A stretch of DNA of 64,000 nucleotides from Methylacidiphilum caldifontis. Lineage in GTDB: Bacteria; Verrucomicrobiota; Verrucomicrobiia; Methylacidiphilales; Methylacidiphilaceae. The DNA lies in the NCBI RefSeq assembly GCF_017310505.1, contig NZ_CP065957.1:1302001-1366000 (forward strand). The letters are read 5' to 3'. Positions 8,903 to 17,668 of the stretch are shown here, piece by piece (position 1 is the first letter of the stretch; every line of letters starts with the position of its first letter). Below the pieces are notes generated by a model, which was not told where the DNA came from, did no database searches, and was given only the letters and a program-made list of their open reading frames with translations. Made by a program: the position numbers and the translations under genes.

Positions 8903-10774
8903 TTATAAGGTCTCATTTCTTGCGGCTTTTATTCTTTTAGACCACACCATAATCACCGCAACATCTGTAGGATTGACTCCGGGTATTCTTGCAGCTTGTC
9001 CAAAAGTTAAGGGTTTAATCTTCAGGAGTTTTTCTCTGGCCTCCTGCTTTAACCCTGGAATTTTTTCGTAATCTATATTTTCAGGAATCAAGGAGTCTTC
9101 AAGTTTTTGACGTTTCAAAATCAACTCCCTTTCCCGTGCTATATAGCCCGCATATTTTATCTCACATTCGATATGCAAGGCCACCTCTTTCGGAACATTT
9201 TGAAATTCCTGGGGAAGATCATTCCAGCTACATTCGGGCCTTTTTAGAATTTCTTCTAAAGTCATTCCATTGTGTCGATACTTCCTTATTTTCTGAAAGG
9301 TTTCTTCTATCATCCTCTTTTTTTCTTGAACACGAAGTAACCTGGACTTGGGAACTAGTCCCATTTCATATCCTATTTCTGTAAGTCTCAAATCGGCATT
9401 GTCTTGGCGAAGCAAAAGCCTATGTTCAGCCCTGGAAGTAAATATTCTATAAGGTTCTCTTATGGGTTTTGTCGTTAAATCATCAATAAGGACTCCTATA
9501 TAGGCTTGGTCCCTGCCCAACACGAGAGGAGGCTCATTTTGGATTTTTCTTGCGGCATTGATTCCGGCCATTATACCCTGTGAGGCGGCCTCTTCATAGC
9601 CTGTTGTTCCATTAATCTGCCCAGCGAAAAACAGCCCTTCAATAGCTTTTGTTTCCATCGTCGGGTATATCTGGGTTGCCGGGCAGTAATCATATTCAAC
9701 TGCATATCCTGGCCTAATAATCTGGCAGTGCTCAAGTCCTTCAATGGTATGTATAAACCGATCTTGAACCTCAAAAGGCAAGCTTGTTGAACAACCATTG
9801 ACATAATATTCTTCGGTGTGTTTACCTTCTGGCTCTAGAAAAATCTGGTGTCGCTCTTTATCTGCAAACCGAACAATTTTATCCTCTATCGAAGGACAAT
9901 ACCTTGGCCCAATTCCCTGGATCTCTCCGCAGTAGAGAGGTGATTTATGCAAATTTTCTTTTATTATCTCATGAGTCCTGGCATTTGTATAAGTAATAGC
10001 ACAAGATAATTGTTCCACGTGGAACATTCCCCCTTTCCATCGATTAAGCGAATACATGCCTTCTTCATCCATGTCGATATCAGCTAAAGCAAAAGAAAAA
10101 TGTGGGGGAGGATTGTCTCCGGGTTGAATGGTGCACTTGGAAAAATCGATCGATTTCCCGTTTACTCGAGGAGGAGTTCCAGTTTTAAGCCGACCCAGTT
10201 CAAAACCATATTTTCTTAAAACATCCGAGAGACTACTTGAAGACTCCCCCATTCTCCCTCCCGTTTTTTTATTCATGCCTACATGGAGCAAGCCTCTTAA
10301 AAATGTTCCCGTTGTAATAATGACTGCAGCCGCATAGATGACAATACCCAACTCAGTAACAATCCCTTTTATTGTATTTTCCTTGATTATAAGATCAGCA
10401 ACGGAGGCCTGGAAAAGATCTAGCCGAGCTGCTCTTTCACATACCGCTTTGAGTCTAAACTGATAGGCTTTCTTGTCGCACTGGGCTCGAGGTGCTTGAA
10501 CGCTATAGCCTTTTCTCATGTTGAGCATGCGAAACTGTATCCCTGTCAAATCCGTATTAATACCCATCTCACCTCCTAAAGCATCAATTTCTCTAACAAG
10601 ATGACCTTTGCCAATACCTCCAATAGAAGGGTTACAGGACATCTGTCCTATGGTATCGAGGTTCATGGTGAGCAATAGTGTCTGGCAACCCATGCGAGAA
10701 GAGGCTAATGCAGCTTCTATTCCCGCATGTCCCGCCCCAACCACAATTACATCGTATTTCTTAGAGTATTCCAT
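8903..10774 (-). CDS. mnmG: tRNA uridine-5-carboxymethylaminomethyl modification enzyme MnmG
   Basis: FAD-dependent subunit of the MnmE-MnmG complex that modifies U34 of several tRNAs. At 623 residues it has normal length. The FAD motif VGAGHAGIEAALASSRMG is near the N-terminus, followed by MSCNPSIGGIGKGHLVREID, RMLNMRKGYSVQAPRAQCDK, GTFLRGLLHVG, GRLKTGTPPRV and the NGTTGYEEAASQG block. The C-terminal helical domain ending LTFGQAARIPGVNPTDVAVIMVW is intact. mnmE is not in the window. Within the codons for MFHVEQ lies a 16-bp parS-like palindrome. mnmG is often close to oriC in bacteria, and here it is divergent from dnaB. Confidence 0.98.
   Translation of the reverse strand: MEYSKKYDVIVVGAGHAGIEAALASSRMGCQTLLLTMNLDTIGQMSCNPSIGGIGKGHLVREIDALGGEMGINTDLTGIQFRMLNMRKGYSVQAPRAQCDKKAYQFRLKAVCERAARLDLFQASVADLIIKENTIKGIVTELGIVIYAAAVIITTGTFLRGLLHVGMNKKTGGRMGESSSSLSDVLRKYGFELGRLKTGTPPRVNGKSIDFSKCTIQPGDNPPPHFSFALADIDMDEEGMYSLNRWKGGMFHVEQLSCAITYTNARTHEIIKENLHKSPLYCGEIQGIGPRYCPSIEDKIVRFADKERHQIFLEPEGKHTEEYYVNGCSTSLPFEVQDRFIHTIEGLEHCQIIRPGYAVEYDYCPATQIYPTMETKAIEGLFFAGQINGTTGYEEAASQGIMAGINAARKIQNEPPLVLGRDQAYIGVLIDDLTTKPIREPYRIFTSRAEHRLLLRQDNADLRLTEIGYEMGLVPKSRLLRVQEKKRMIEETFQKIRKYRHNGMTLEEILKRPECSWNDLPQEFQNVPKEVALHIECEIKYAGYIARERELILKRQKLEDSLIPENIDYEKIPGLKQEAREKLLKIKPLTFGQAARIPGVNPTDVAVIMVWSKRIKAARNETL
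10011..10026. promoter_or_regulatory. parS: parS-type ParB binding site inside mnmG
   Basis: The sequence TGTTCCACGTGGAACA is a perfect 16-bp palindrome. It equals the chromosomal parS consensus found in many bacteria (B. subtilis has TGTTTCACGTGAAACA). ParB dimers load on such sites near the replication origin to organise and segregate chromosomes. It is embedded in the mnmG coding region (residues MFHVEQ), a location also known for parS in other bacteria. parA and parB are not in this window. Confidence 0.8.
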
Positions 10775-11266
10775 TTTTTTAAACTATCCCTACAACAACA
10801 ATCTAAAGGTTTTATCCTTTTCTGATTTGTTCCATCTCTGCTTCAACGGCATTCTTAAATATAACTAATAAATTTTATTCTTTGATTATTTTATTAACCA
10901 ATAGCTTGATTTTAAACCTACCACAGAACAGGGCAGATCTAGGCCAATCTAGCTCTTAATATGTTATATCTTTCCTCATTCAGACAACTCAGCTAATTGT
11001 ACAGCCTCTTTCACTGATTTATCCAATTAATATTACATAATGAAATGCATAATTTTTTATGCATGGATAAAAAGAGTTGTCTTATCCTCTTGATTACGAA
11101 AGATTTCTGGGAATCATTTTCTTCTCACTCGATCATATTGTTGAAAAATGATCTTAATGGTCTTCATCTTCGTTTTAATGTTTAATCTCTTCATACAGAA
11201 CCCATTACTCTTTTGTATCAAAAAATTTAACCTTGTCTGAATTTTATCGACTTATAATAAATAAAT
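10775..11266. other. AT-rich divergent intergenic region, candidate oriC
   Basis: These 492 bp separate mnmG (leftward) from dnaB (rightward) and contain no recognised gene. Four TTATCC cores, the start of the DnaA box TTATCCACA, occur here: 10812-10817, 11019-11024, 11065-11070 (reverse) and 11082-11087. Three of them lie within 72 bp, around a perfect inverted repeat. A parS site is about 750 bp away in mnmG, and transcription diverges from the region. This suggests a replication origin. The boxes match at only 7 of 9 positions or fewer and dnaA is not nearby, so a promoter or operator region for dnaB is the main alternative. Confidence 0.4.
11045..11064. repeat. Perfect inverted repeat, 8-bp arms
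   Basis: ATGCATAA (11045-11052), a TTTT spacer and TTATGCAT (11057-11064) form a perfect 8-4-8 inverted repeat in the mnmG-dnaB spacer. Its AT-rich arms make a weak hairpin, so it is more likely a protein-binding site or part of an unwinding region than a terminator. It is flanked on both sides by TTATCC motifs. Confidence 0.6.
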
Positions 11267-12691
11267 ATGGGCAAAAACATGAAAAAAAAGGCTGAGGATT
11301 CAACCCTCGATCCTATCCCTTCTCTTTTTAGTGGAGAAGCTGAAAAGGCCATACTTGGCCTTATGCTGACTAATCCAGAACTGGTCATCGATCAAGTCAT
11401 AGAAAGGCTGACTACAGATGATTTTTATGTCCCCGCCCACCGTGTTCTTTTTGATGTCATAAAAGATTTACATTTTAGAAATATTGTTATCGACCTTACC
11501 ACCGTTCATCAATATCTGGTAGACCACCATCTTGAAGAGAAGATTGGAGGGCCATCTCTGCTTGCCGATCTCATTGCTTCTTTTGCAACCCATCTTAATC
11601 TAGAAGCCTATATCAAGATCATTAAAGACAAAAGCATATTACGCAAGCTCCATAGTGCAGCACTGAATATTGTACAAAATATTTATGAACATTCCCACTC
11701 GGTTACCCAAGTCCTCGATCAAGCTGAAAAGCGCATTTTCGAAATCACTGACCTGACTATCAGCCGCTCTATGGTTAAGGCTGCAGCAGAGATGCAGAAA
11801 GCGATCGATCTTATTGAGTGCTTTCATAATCATAAAAGAAAAGGCAGATTGTTTGGAATTCCTACGGGTTTTCATCAACTCGACCAGATTACAACAGGTT
11901 GGCAGAATGGGGATATGATTGTTTTAGCTGCAAGACCCGGAGTAGGGAAAACGGCATTGGGTCTGACATTTGCTTGTAAAGCCCTAAAAGAAAGATATGA
12001 CCAGGATAAGGATCTTTGGATTAAACCTGGCTATGCCGTTGGATTCTTTAGTTTAGAAATGACCGCTGTTCAAATCATGTTAAGGTTTTTAGCGTCGATT
12101 GGCAGTGAAAGCTTACAAAAAATACGTCGAGGCGAACTTGAAGCTTCCAGTTTGGAAAAATTAAAAAGACTTGCTGAGGATGCCAAGGATTGGCCTTTTT
12201 ATATCGATGATTCGAGTGATTTGACTATTCATCAGCTGCGTGCCAAAGCCCGAAGAATGAAAAACCAGTTTGGTATTGATTTAATCATCATCGATTATCT
12301 CCAACTTTTACATTCCGACTCTGAACAAGCAAAAGAAAATAGGCAGGTAGAAATTTCAGAAATATCACGGGGGATTAAAGCCCTAGCTAAGGAATTAAAT
12401 ATCCCCATCATCGTTTTGTCCCAGCTCAATAGAAGAATGGAAGAAGGAAAAAGCGAACCCGCTCTTCATCATTTAAGAGAGTCGGGTGCCATAGAACAGG
12501 ATGCCGATGTTGTTCTTCTCCTTCACAAATTAGAAACAGAGCCGGGTGCAGATCTGTCAAAAATCCCTTACGTCATTCATGTAGCTAAACAAAGAAATGG
12601 GCCTACAGATAAAATCGACATTTTATTCAACTCCCCTTATACTCGATTTGATGATCCCTTAAAGCATGAAGCTGAAATGAGCTATGCCTAA
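11267..12691 (+). CDS. dnaB: Replicative DNA helicase DnaB
   Basis: Hexameric 5'-3' helicase of the replication fork, 474 residues. The N-terminal DnaB domain starts at about residue 20 (LFSGEAEKAILGLML) and has DFYVPAHRVLFDVI. The RecA-like C-terminal domain carries the Walker A motif AARPGVGKTALGL, the Walker B region DLIIIDYLQLL, VLSQLNRRMEEG and the arginine-finger/H4 region LRESGAIEQDADVVLLLH, closing with VAKQRNGPT. No intein or insertion is seen. The start is the ATG at 11267. It converges on thiG with a 16-nt gap and lies beside the candidate origin. Confidence 0.98.
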   Translation: MGKNMKKKAEDSTLDPIPSLFSGEAEKAILGLMLTNPELVIDQVIERLTTDDFYVPAHRVLFDVIKDLHFRNIVIDLTTVHQYLVDHHLEEKIGGPSLLADLIASFATHLNLEAYIKIIKDKSILRKLHSAALNIVQNIYEHSHSVTQVLDQAEKRIFEITDLTISRSMVKAAAEMQKAIDLIECFHNHKRKGRLFGIPTGFHQLDQITTGWQNGDMIVLAARPGVGKTALGLTFACKALKERYDQDKDLWIKPGYAVGFFSLEMTAVQIMLRFLASIGSESLQKIRRGELEASSLEKLKRLAEDAKDWPFYIDDSSDLTIHQLRAKARRMKNQFGIDLIIIDYLQLLHSDSEQAKENRQVEISEISRGIKALAKELNIPIIVLSQLNRRMEEGKSEPALHHLRESGAIEQDADVVLLLHKLETEPGADLSKIPYVIHVAKQRNGPTDKIDILFNSPYTRFDDPLKHEAEMSYA

Positions 12692-12707
12692 CAAAACCAC
12701 TTTTTCT

Positions 12708-13496
12708 TTACAAAAATGATTCGATCGGACTTGTGGGCACAGCTAGCCTTGATATTTCATCGGTTCCAAATTCAAAAGCCATTCTTCCTGCCTCAATAGC
12801 CATTTTAAAGGCCTTAGCCATTTTACAAGGATCGTTGGCTATGGCTATAGCCGTATTGATAAGAACCCCATCCGCTCCCATCTCCATAGCCATAGCAGCA
12901 TGAGATGGCTTACCGATTCCCGCATCAACGATCACTGGGACATTAGCCTGTTCAATGATAATCTCTATCTGCGCCTTTGTCTCTATGCCCCGCATTGAAC
13001 CAATAGGAGATCCAAGAGGCATAACAGCCGCAGCGCCAGCTTCTTCAAGCCTTTTAGCAATTACCGGATCGGCATTAATATAAGGAAGAACAACAAAGTC
13101 ATCTTTAACCAGCAGCTGGGTCGCTTTGAGTGTTTCCACTGGATCAGGAAGCAGATACCGAGGATCAGGATGGATTTCAAGCTTAATCCATTTGGGCAAT
13201 CCTCCGTAGGCTGCAATCTTTGCAATCCGAACAGCTTCTTCGGCATCCATGGCTCCACTTGTATTGACGACCACAAGATATTTTTCTGTATCAATAAAAG
13301 AAAGTATATCTTCTTTTCTTTTATTTTCGCCTATCTCAACCCTCCTCAAAGAAACGGTTACGATTTGACAGCCACTGGCCTCAAGGGCCTGAGACATCTG
13401 CAAATATGAACCAAATTTACCAGTCCCAAGAAGGAGCCGAGATTGGAAAGATCTGCCCGCAATGACCAACTGCTCTTTTGTTGAAATCCCTTCCAT
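12708..13496 (-). CDS. thiG: Thiazole synthase ThiG
   Basis: Forms the thiazole phosphate of thiamin from 1-deoxyxylulose-5-phosphate, dehydroglycine and ThiS-thiocarboxylate. The 262-residue TIM barrel begins LVIAGRSFQSRLLLGTGKF and carries ASGCQIVTVSLRRVEI, NTSGAMDAEEAVRIAKIA, WIKLEIHPDPRYLLPDP, AVMPLGSPIGS and VDAGIGKPSHAA, the standard blocks of the family. thiS, thiH/thiO and thiF are not adjacent, and no TPP riboswitch was seen in the short upstream gap. Cytoplasmic. Confidence 0.97.
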   Translation of the reverse strand: MEGISTKEQLVIAGRSFQSRLLLGTGKFGSYLQMSQALEASGCQIVTVSLRRVEIGENKRKEDILSFIDTEKYLVVVNTSGAMDAEEAVRIAKIAAYGGLPKWIKLEIHPDPRYLLPDPVETLKATQLLVKDDFVVLPYINADPVIAKRLEEAGAAAVMPLGSPIGSMRGIETKAQIEIIIEQANVPVIVDAGIGKPSHAAMAMEMGADGVLINTAIAIANDPCKMAKAFKMAIEAGRMAFEFGTDEISRLAVPTSPIESFL

Positions 13497-13553
13497 GGCT
13501 TAATATGTCCTAAAATAGCTATTTTTTAAAGGTCAAAAGAAAAAGATAGCTTT

Positions 13554-14417
13554 TTATTCAACAAACTCCACCTGAATGTCCGGATCAACCATGCCTAGCA
13601 TTTTTGCTTGAGCAATAAACTGCAAAATAGCTTCTTTACCCTCAGGGCCATAATCTATCGTTCGTTCGTTGACATACATGGCCACAAATTGATCAGTTAA
13701 GGCCGGCTCAATCCCCCGACTGTATTTTTGTGCATATTGAAGGGCTTCATTGCGGTTTTTCAAGGCCCATTCTATACTTTGTCTAACAATAGATTGAAGT
13801 TCTCTACATCTCTGAACACCTAGGGCACGCCGTATCGCATTGCCACCCAAGGGGAGGGGAAGGCCAGTAGTCTGTTTCCACCACCACCCCAAGTCTTCGC
13901 AAAGCTCTAAGCCTCTTTGCAAATAGGAAATTTGCCCTTCATGGATAACCAGTCCAATATCTGCAGATCCCATCTCCACAGCCATAAATACTTGATCAAA
14001 GGGACAAACCATAAGGTCTAAATTTTTTGGCCTCTTTCCTAAGTAAAGACATAGAGCAAGCAGTGCGCTGGTATGCAAACCAGGAATGGCTATTTTTTTT
14101 TGAGACATCTCTTTTTTTTCAAATTTGTGCTTGGCCACAAGCCTTGGTCCATAACCCTCGCCCATACTCGCCCCACAATTCATCAGCACATAGCGATCAG
14201 CCACTTTGCAGTAAGTATAAATGGACAAAGCGGTGAGATCTATTTTTTCATCCATGGCAAGATTGTTTAACGTTTCAATATCGCTGATCGTCTCTTTAAA
14301 GATATAGTTGCCTAGGGGTATTTTTTTTTGGGACAAAGCATAGAACATAAAGGCGTCATCCGCATCGGGAGAATGACCAAGAGTAATTTCGACAGAGTTC
14401 ATGGCCAATGTTAGCAT
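13554..14417 (-). CDS. mqnD: MqnD-like 1,4-dihydroxy-6-naphthoate synthase
   Basis: A periplasmic-binding-protein-like enzyme of the MqnA/MqnD family from the futalosine route to menaquinone. The diagnostic start is ITLGHSPDADDAFMFYAL. Later blocks are DLTALSIYTYCKVADRYVLMNCG, GYGPRLVAK, GSADIGLVIHEGQISY and LPLPLGGNAIRR, which favour MqnD over MqnA. The first ATG (14417) gives MLTLAMNSVE. The in-frame ATG at 14402 (MNSVEITLGH) fits the family start better, but neither has a good ribosome site. It is divergent from the deacetylase gene. Other mqn genes are not in the window. Confidence 0.87.
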   Translation of the reverse strand: MLTLAMNSVEITLGHSPDADDAFMFYALSQKKIPLGNYIFKETISDIETLNNLAMDEKIDLTALSIYTYCKVADRYVLMNCGASMGEGYGPRLVAKHKFEKKEMSQKKIAIPGLHTSALLALCLYLGKRPKNLDLMVCPFDQVFMAVEMGSADIGLVIHEGQISYLQRGLELCEDLGWWWKQTTGLPLPLGGNAIRRALGVQRCRELQSIVRQSIEWALKNRNEALQYAQKYSRGIEPALTDQFVAMYVNERTIDYGPEGKEAILQFIAQAKMLGMVDPDIQVEFVE

Positions 14418-14461
14418 TATTCAAACTTGCATCAACAGTTAAAATTGCAATAAATATAAAC

Positions 14462-15403
14462 ATGGATCTTAAAACGGCTCTATTGAGTAGCGAAAAATTT
14501 GCTCAACATCGTCCTCCTTCTGGACATCCCGAATCGCCTGCGCGTATAACTGAAGTGCTTCCTAAGTTAAGAGAAGATTTCCTTGACTCAGTTTTGTGGA
14601 TAGAGCCTACGACCGCTTCCGAAACGTGGATTGAACGGGTGCATACTCCCCAGTACGTGGAAAAAGTAAAAAAAACGCAGAAATGCCCCATGGTTCTACT
14701 CGATGGGGGAGATACCTTTGCTCATGGGCCTTCATATGAAGTTGCATTACTAGCTGTTGGAGCTGCTTTAACGGCCGTGGATAAAGTCATGTCCCACGAA
14801 ATAAAAAATGCGTTTTGTTTGGTGCGGCCACCCGGTCATCACGCTTTGGCTAATGCTGCAATGGGTTTTTGTCTATTCAATACGGTGGCCATCGCTGCCC
14901 GCTATGCTCTTGAAAAACATGGATTAAAAAGAATTTTTATCATTGATTGGGATGTTCATCATGGCAATGGAACCCAAGACATTTTTTATGAAGATCCCCA
15001 TGTATTTTATGTTAGCTTACATCAATTCCCTCACTATCCTGGAACAGGGAAAACTTCCGAGATAGGAAAAGGAGAAGGCGAAGGGTATACCCTTAACCTT
15101 TGTATGCCCAGGGGAGCATCAGATAAAGATTATGAAAAGGCTTTTTACGAAAAAATATTACCCGCCATTGATAGATTTAAACCCGAACTCATATTCATTT
15201 CTGCTGGCTTTGACGGCCACAAAGACGATCCCTTAGGAGAAATTTATTTAACAGAAAAGGGTTTCGAAACAATGACTCAATTGGTCAAAAATGCAGCCGA
15301 AAGACATTGCCAAGGCAAAATTATTTCTGTCTTAGAGGGAGGCTATAATACAGAAAGTCTTTACAGGTCCATAAAAAGTCATGTCAAAGTTCTTTCAAAT
15401 TAG
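14462..15403 (+). CDS. AcuC/class II histone deacetylase-like protein
   Basis: A zinc-dependent arginase/deacetylase-fold amidohydrolase, 313 residues from the ATG at 14462. It has RPPGHHA with the active-site His126-His127 pair, the metal site DWDVHHGNGTQ (Asp164, His166), YVSLHQFPHYPGTG and SAGFDGHKDDPLG with a further metal aspartate, and it ends with the EGGYN loop. Family members remove acetyl or longer acyl groups from lysines, polyamines or related compounds; AcuC acts on acetyl-CoA synthetase. The substrate here is unknown. The frame is open upstream to 14408, but 14462 directly precedes the conserved start. Divergent from mqnD. Confidence 0.88.
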   Translation: MDLKTALLSSEKFAQHRPPSGHPESPARITEVLPKLREDFLDSVLWIEPTTASETWIERVHTPQYVEKVKKTQKCPMVLLDGGDTFAHGPSYEVALLAVGAALTAVDKVMSHEIKNAFCLVRPPGHHALANAAMGFCLFNTVAIAARYALEKHGLKRIFIIDWDVHHGNGTQDIFYEDPHVFYVSLHQFPHYPGTGKTSEIGKGEGEGYTLNLCMPRGASDKDYEKAFYEKILPAIDRFKPELIFISAGFDGHKDDPLGEIYLTEKGFETMTQLVKNAAERHCQGKIISVLEGGYNTESLYRSIKSHVKVLSN

Positions 15404-15585
15404 TGTTAATAGGTGGCGTAATAAAAAAAATTGTTTGTTTTATTAATGAAATGATCAGAACTGCTGATAAAAAGGACTCTATAAGGATATTCTACTTTCT
15501 ACCCAAGCCTACGCCGCAGTACTTCACCTATAATCGGGCGGCGATTTAGGTGGTGGTGAAGCGGCGCTATCGTCCGTCAGGGCGA

Positions 15586-15825
15586 TCAGTCCGGCATGTT
15601 TTGTCCCGCGATGTATTGTTTCAGGACTGCAAGCGGGGCGCCACCCACGGTGATGATGCAGTAGCTGCGGCTCCAGAAGACAGGCTTTTGACAATAGAAC
15701 TTCCGCAGATGCTCGGAGAACTCCTTGCAGATCAGCCTGGAAGTGACGGTCTTGAGGTTGTTGACCAGAGCGGAGGGCGCGGTTTTTGGTGTCAGCTCCA
15801 ACAGGATATGGACATGATAAAACAC
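15586..15825 (-). pseudogene. 5'-truncated IS200/IS605 transposase TnpA
   Basis: Only the C-terminal ~79 residues of a Y1 (HUH) transposase remain. They include the HUH pair in YHVHILLEL, SALVNNLKTVTSRLI, SRSYCIITVGGAPL and the catalytic-tyrosine helix LKQYIAGQ. The first third of the normal ~140-residue protein (KYRRK-type block) is absent upstream. Single-strand transposition cannot be supported by this copy. Confidence 0.8.
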
Positions 15826-15882
15826 AGTGGTATAGTTGCTTCAATGGTTGTTTTTCCATAGCAACCTAATATCATTCAAGCC

Positions 15883-16982
15883 ATGGTGCATCGTAAAGTT
15901 ACCTATCGATTGTATCCCACCCTGCGCCAGATCAAGACGCTGGAGTGGTTGCGCTGGGTGCATTGCCTGCTGTGGAACACGGCGATGGATGAACGCCGCA
16001 GGGGCTGGATTCAGCAGCAAAAATCCCTGTCTTTCTTCGATCAGTGCAAAGCATTGACCGACTGGCTGGCCCAATCGCCCTTGCTTCGGTCGGTCAACGC
16101 CCAATCCGAACAGCTGACGTTAAAGCGCCTGGATCTAGCCTTCCGGCACTTCTTCGGCCGGGTGAAGAACGGTGAGAAGCCGGGGTTTCCCCGCTTCAAG
16201 CCGCTGCATTGTTTCGAAGGATGGGGTTACAAGACCCACGGAGATGGCTAGCGCTTGCTTGCCGGTCCTGGGATGAAACACGGCAAGTTGCGCCTCTCTG
16301 GCGTTGGCGAGCTGCGCATCCGAGGCAAGGCCCGGAGGGTTGACGCGCCCAAAACCTGCGAGATTCTGCACCGCCGCGGCACAGGGTACGCCTCGGTTAC
16401 GGTGGAGTGCGAGCCCAAGAGATTACATGGGGAACGGATCGGTGGCCTGGATTGGGGTGTGGAAACGTTCGCCACACTGGCCACGCCGGAAGGGGTGGAG
16501 CGGATCGAAAATCCCCGGCATTTGCAGCGCTCTCTGGAACGAATCGGCGCCGTACAAAAACGCATCTGCCGCAAGGAGGAAGCCGCGAAAAAGGCCAGCG
16601 GCAAGATGAAAGGCTTTCCCCTCTCCAACCGTCTGAGGAAGAAATACGCCCTTTTGGGCAGGTTGCATGAAAAGGTGCCGCAGGCGGCATGCTCCATCAG
16701 ATGCTCAGGTACAAAGCGCAAGAGGCTGGTGGCTGGGCGATGGAGGCGGATAGCCGCAAGCATAAGCCCAGCCAGCGCTGACAGCTGTGCGGCAGGCTGG
16801 AGAAAAAGCCCTTGTCGCAGCGCTGGCATGATTGTCCTTGTGGCGCATCTTGTTCAGGTGATGAGAATGCCGCCAAGCTGCTTTTGAGCTGGGTCATGAA
16901 ACAGATTGGTGGCCGGGAACCGGCCAAGGCGTTGAGGGAGGTAAGACCGGCAAGCCTTCGAGGCAACCCGGCACTCCCGTAG
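15883..16982 (+). pseudogene. Broken TnpB (IS605 OrfB) gene
   Basis: Translation gives a TnpB-like start (VTYRLYPTLRQIKTLEWLRWVHCLLWN) and KPGFPRFK, then an in-frame TAG at 16249-16251 (probably a former TGG). The same frame continues through GLDWGVETFATLATP (the first RuvC aspartate block) to about 16680. There an internal deletion with frameshift removes the region of the second RuvC acidic residue. The frame resumes near 16690 (MLHQMLRYKAQEAGG), with a TGA where the first zinc-ribbon cysteine should be, then WHDCPCG and DENAAKLLLSWVMKQIGG. At least three disabling lesions are present, so it is certainly non-functional. Confidence 0.88.
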
Positions 16983-17025
16983 AAGCGCGAAACTCACGCT
17001 ATACCATCAGGTTGGCGGGAGTAGT

Positions 17026-17598
17026 TCATTTATCGAAAAGAGTAGAACTTTCTTCACCGCTCTTGGTAGCTGATTCTTTTTTATCAGTTTCACTATTATT
17101 CCCATCTTTTAAGCTTTCCAAATAAAGAGTTATAGCCAAGGCATCCTTATGGCTCATGCGATAGGGAGGCATGGGCGGCTTGGTATATCCCCCATTGGGT
17201 AACATGCCTGTTTCTAAGTACTGGACCATATCAGCCTCTTTCCATCCTTCCGGTAATCCTACAAGAGAGACAGCATGAGATGACCAATCTTTGTAAGAAA
17301 GTTGATTTACCCAGGCCAAAGTAGCTCCTTGAAGCCATTTATCCATAATGGGCCGATTTTGAGAGTCTTTTGGAGTATGACAATCTCCACAGAGAGCGAC
17401 AGCTTCGACCAAATATTTTCCATGTTGAATCATTTCTCCTATTTTTGGGTTTGAGGAGGGTTTTAGCGCAGGAGGTTGAGATTGCAAAACTTCTTCTTTA
17501 GACAATGGAAAAATATTCAGTTCTTCCTCAACGGCCCATAAATGATTGAGAGATAAAAAAACAAATAAATAAAATGTGGATAAAAAAAACCTCAGCAC
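17026..17598 (-). CDS. Exported mono-haem cytochrome c
   Basis: A 190-residue protein with an N-terminal signal peptide (MLRFFLSTFYLFVFLSLNHLWA) and one CxxCH haem site, LCGDCHTPKD, near residue 70. The block MSHKDALAITLYLESL resembles the C-terminal helix of class I cytochromes, and a methionine such as that in PPMPPYRM may be the second axial ligand. It probably carries electrons in the periplasm, but partners cannot be named. The TGA stop and last bases come from the right end of the adjacent IS element, so the original C-terminus may have been longer. The acidic/serine-rich tail is unusual. Confidence 0.85.
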   Translation of the reverse strand: MLRFFLSTFYLFVFLSLNHLWAVEEELNIFPLSKEEVLQSQPPALKPSSNPKIGEMIQHGKYLVEAVALCGDCHTPKDSQNRPIMDKWLQGATLAWVNQLSYKDWSSHAVSLVGLPEGWKEADMVQYLETGMLPNGGYTKPPMPPYRMSHKDALAITLYLESLKDGNNSETDKKESATKSGEESSTLFDK

Positions 17599-17668
17599 GG
17601 TGAAATTAAAAAATATTTTTTAAACCTATAAAAACAAGCTTTTATTTGAGCTGAAGCAATTAAAAACC

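Larger units (their letters stand above)
15505..17030 (+). mobile_element. Decayed IS200/IS605-type element (copy 1)
   Basis: A GC-rich island in an AT-rich genome carries a 5'-truncated tnpA on the minus strand and a broken tnpB on the plus strand, head to head as in IS605. The right end is fixed near 17030 by comparison with a 173-bp partial copy at 38960-39132 (about nine mismatches by eye). Both copies end in GTAGTTCATT and then diverge. The right end can pair ACTCCCG (16973-16979) with CGGGAGT (17016-17022). The left end is uncertain; GC-rich DNA begins near 15505 with subterminal complementarity. Its right end supplies the TGA stop of the neighbouring cytochrome c gene. Confidence 0.82.

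Noticed and set aside
11233-11258. dnaB promoter with TTGTCT and TATAAT
   Set aside because: The spacer is only 14 bp, outside the usual 16-18 bp, and the transcript would be almost leaderless.
16255-16887. Plus-strand frame of 210 residues taken as a separate gene
   Set aside because: It is in the same frame as the upstream TnpB part, directly after the TAG at 16249-16251, and shifts out of frame after 16680. It is part of one broken tnpB.
17575-17583. Exact DnaA box (TTATCCACA on the minus strand) at the start of the cytochrome c gene
   Set aside because: It is a single copy inside coding sequence. About one exact match is expected by chance in 64 kb of this composition, so it is no evidence for an origin.
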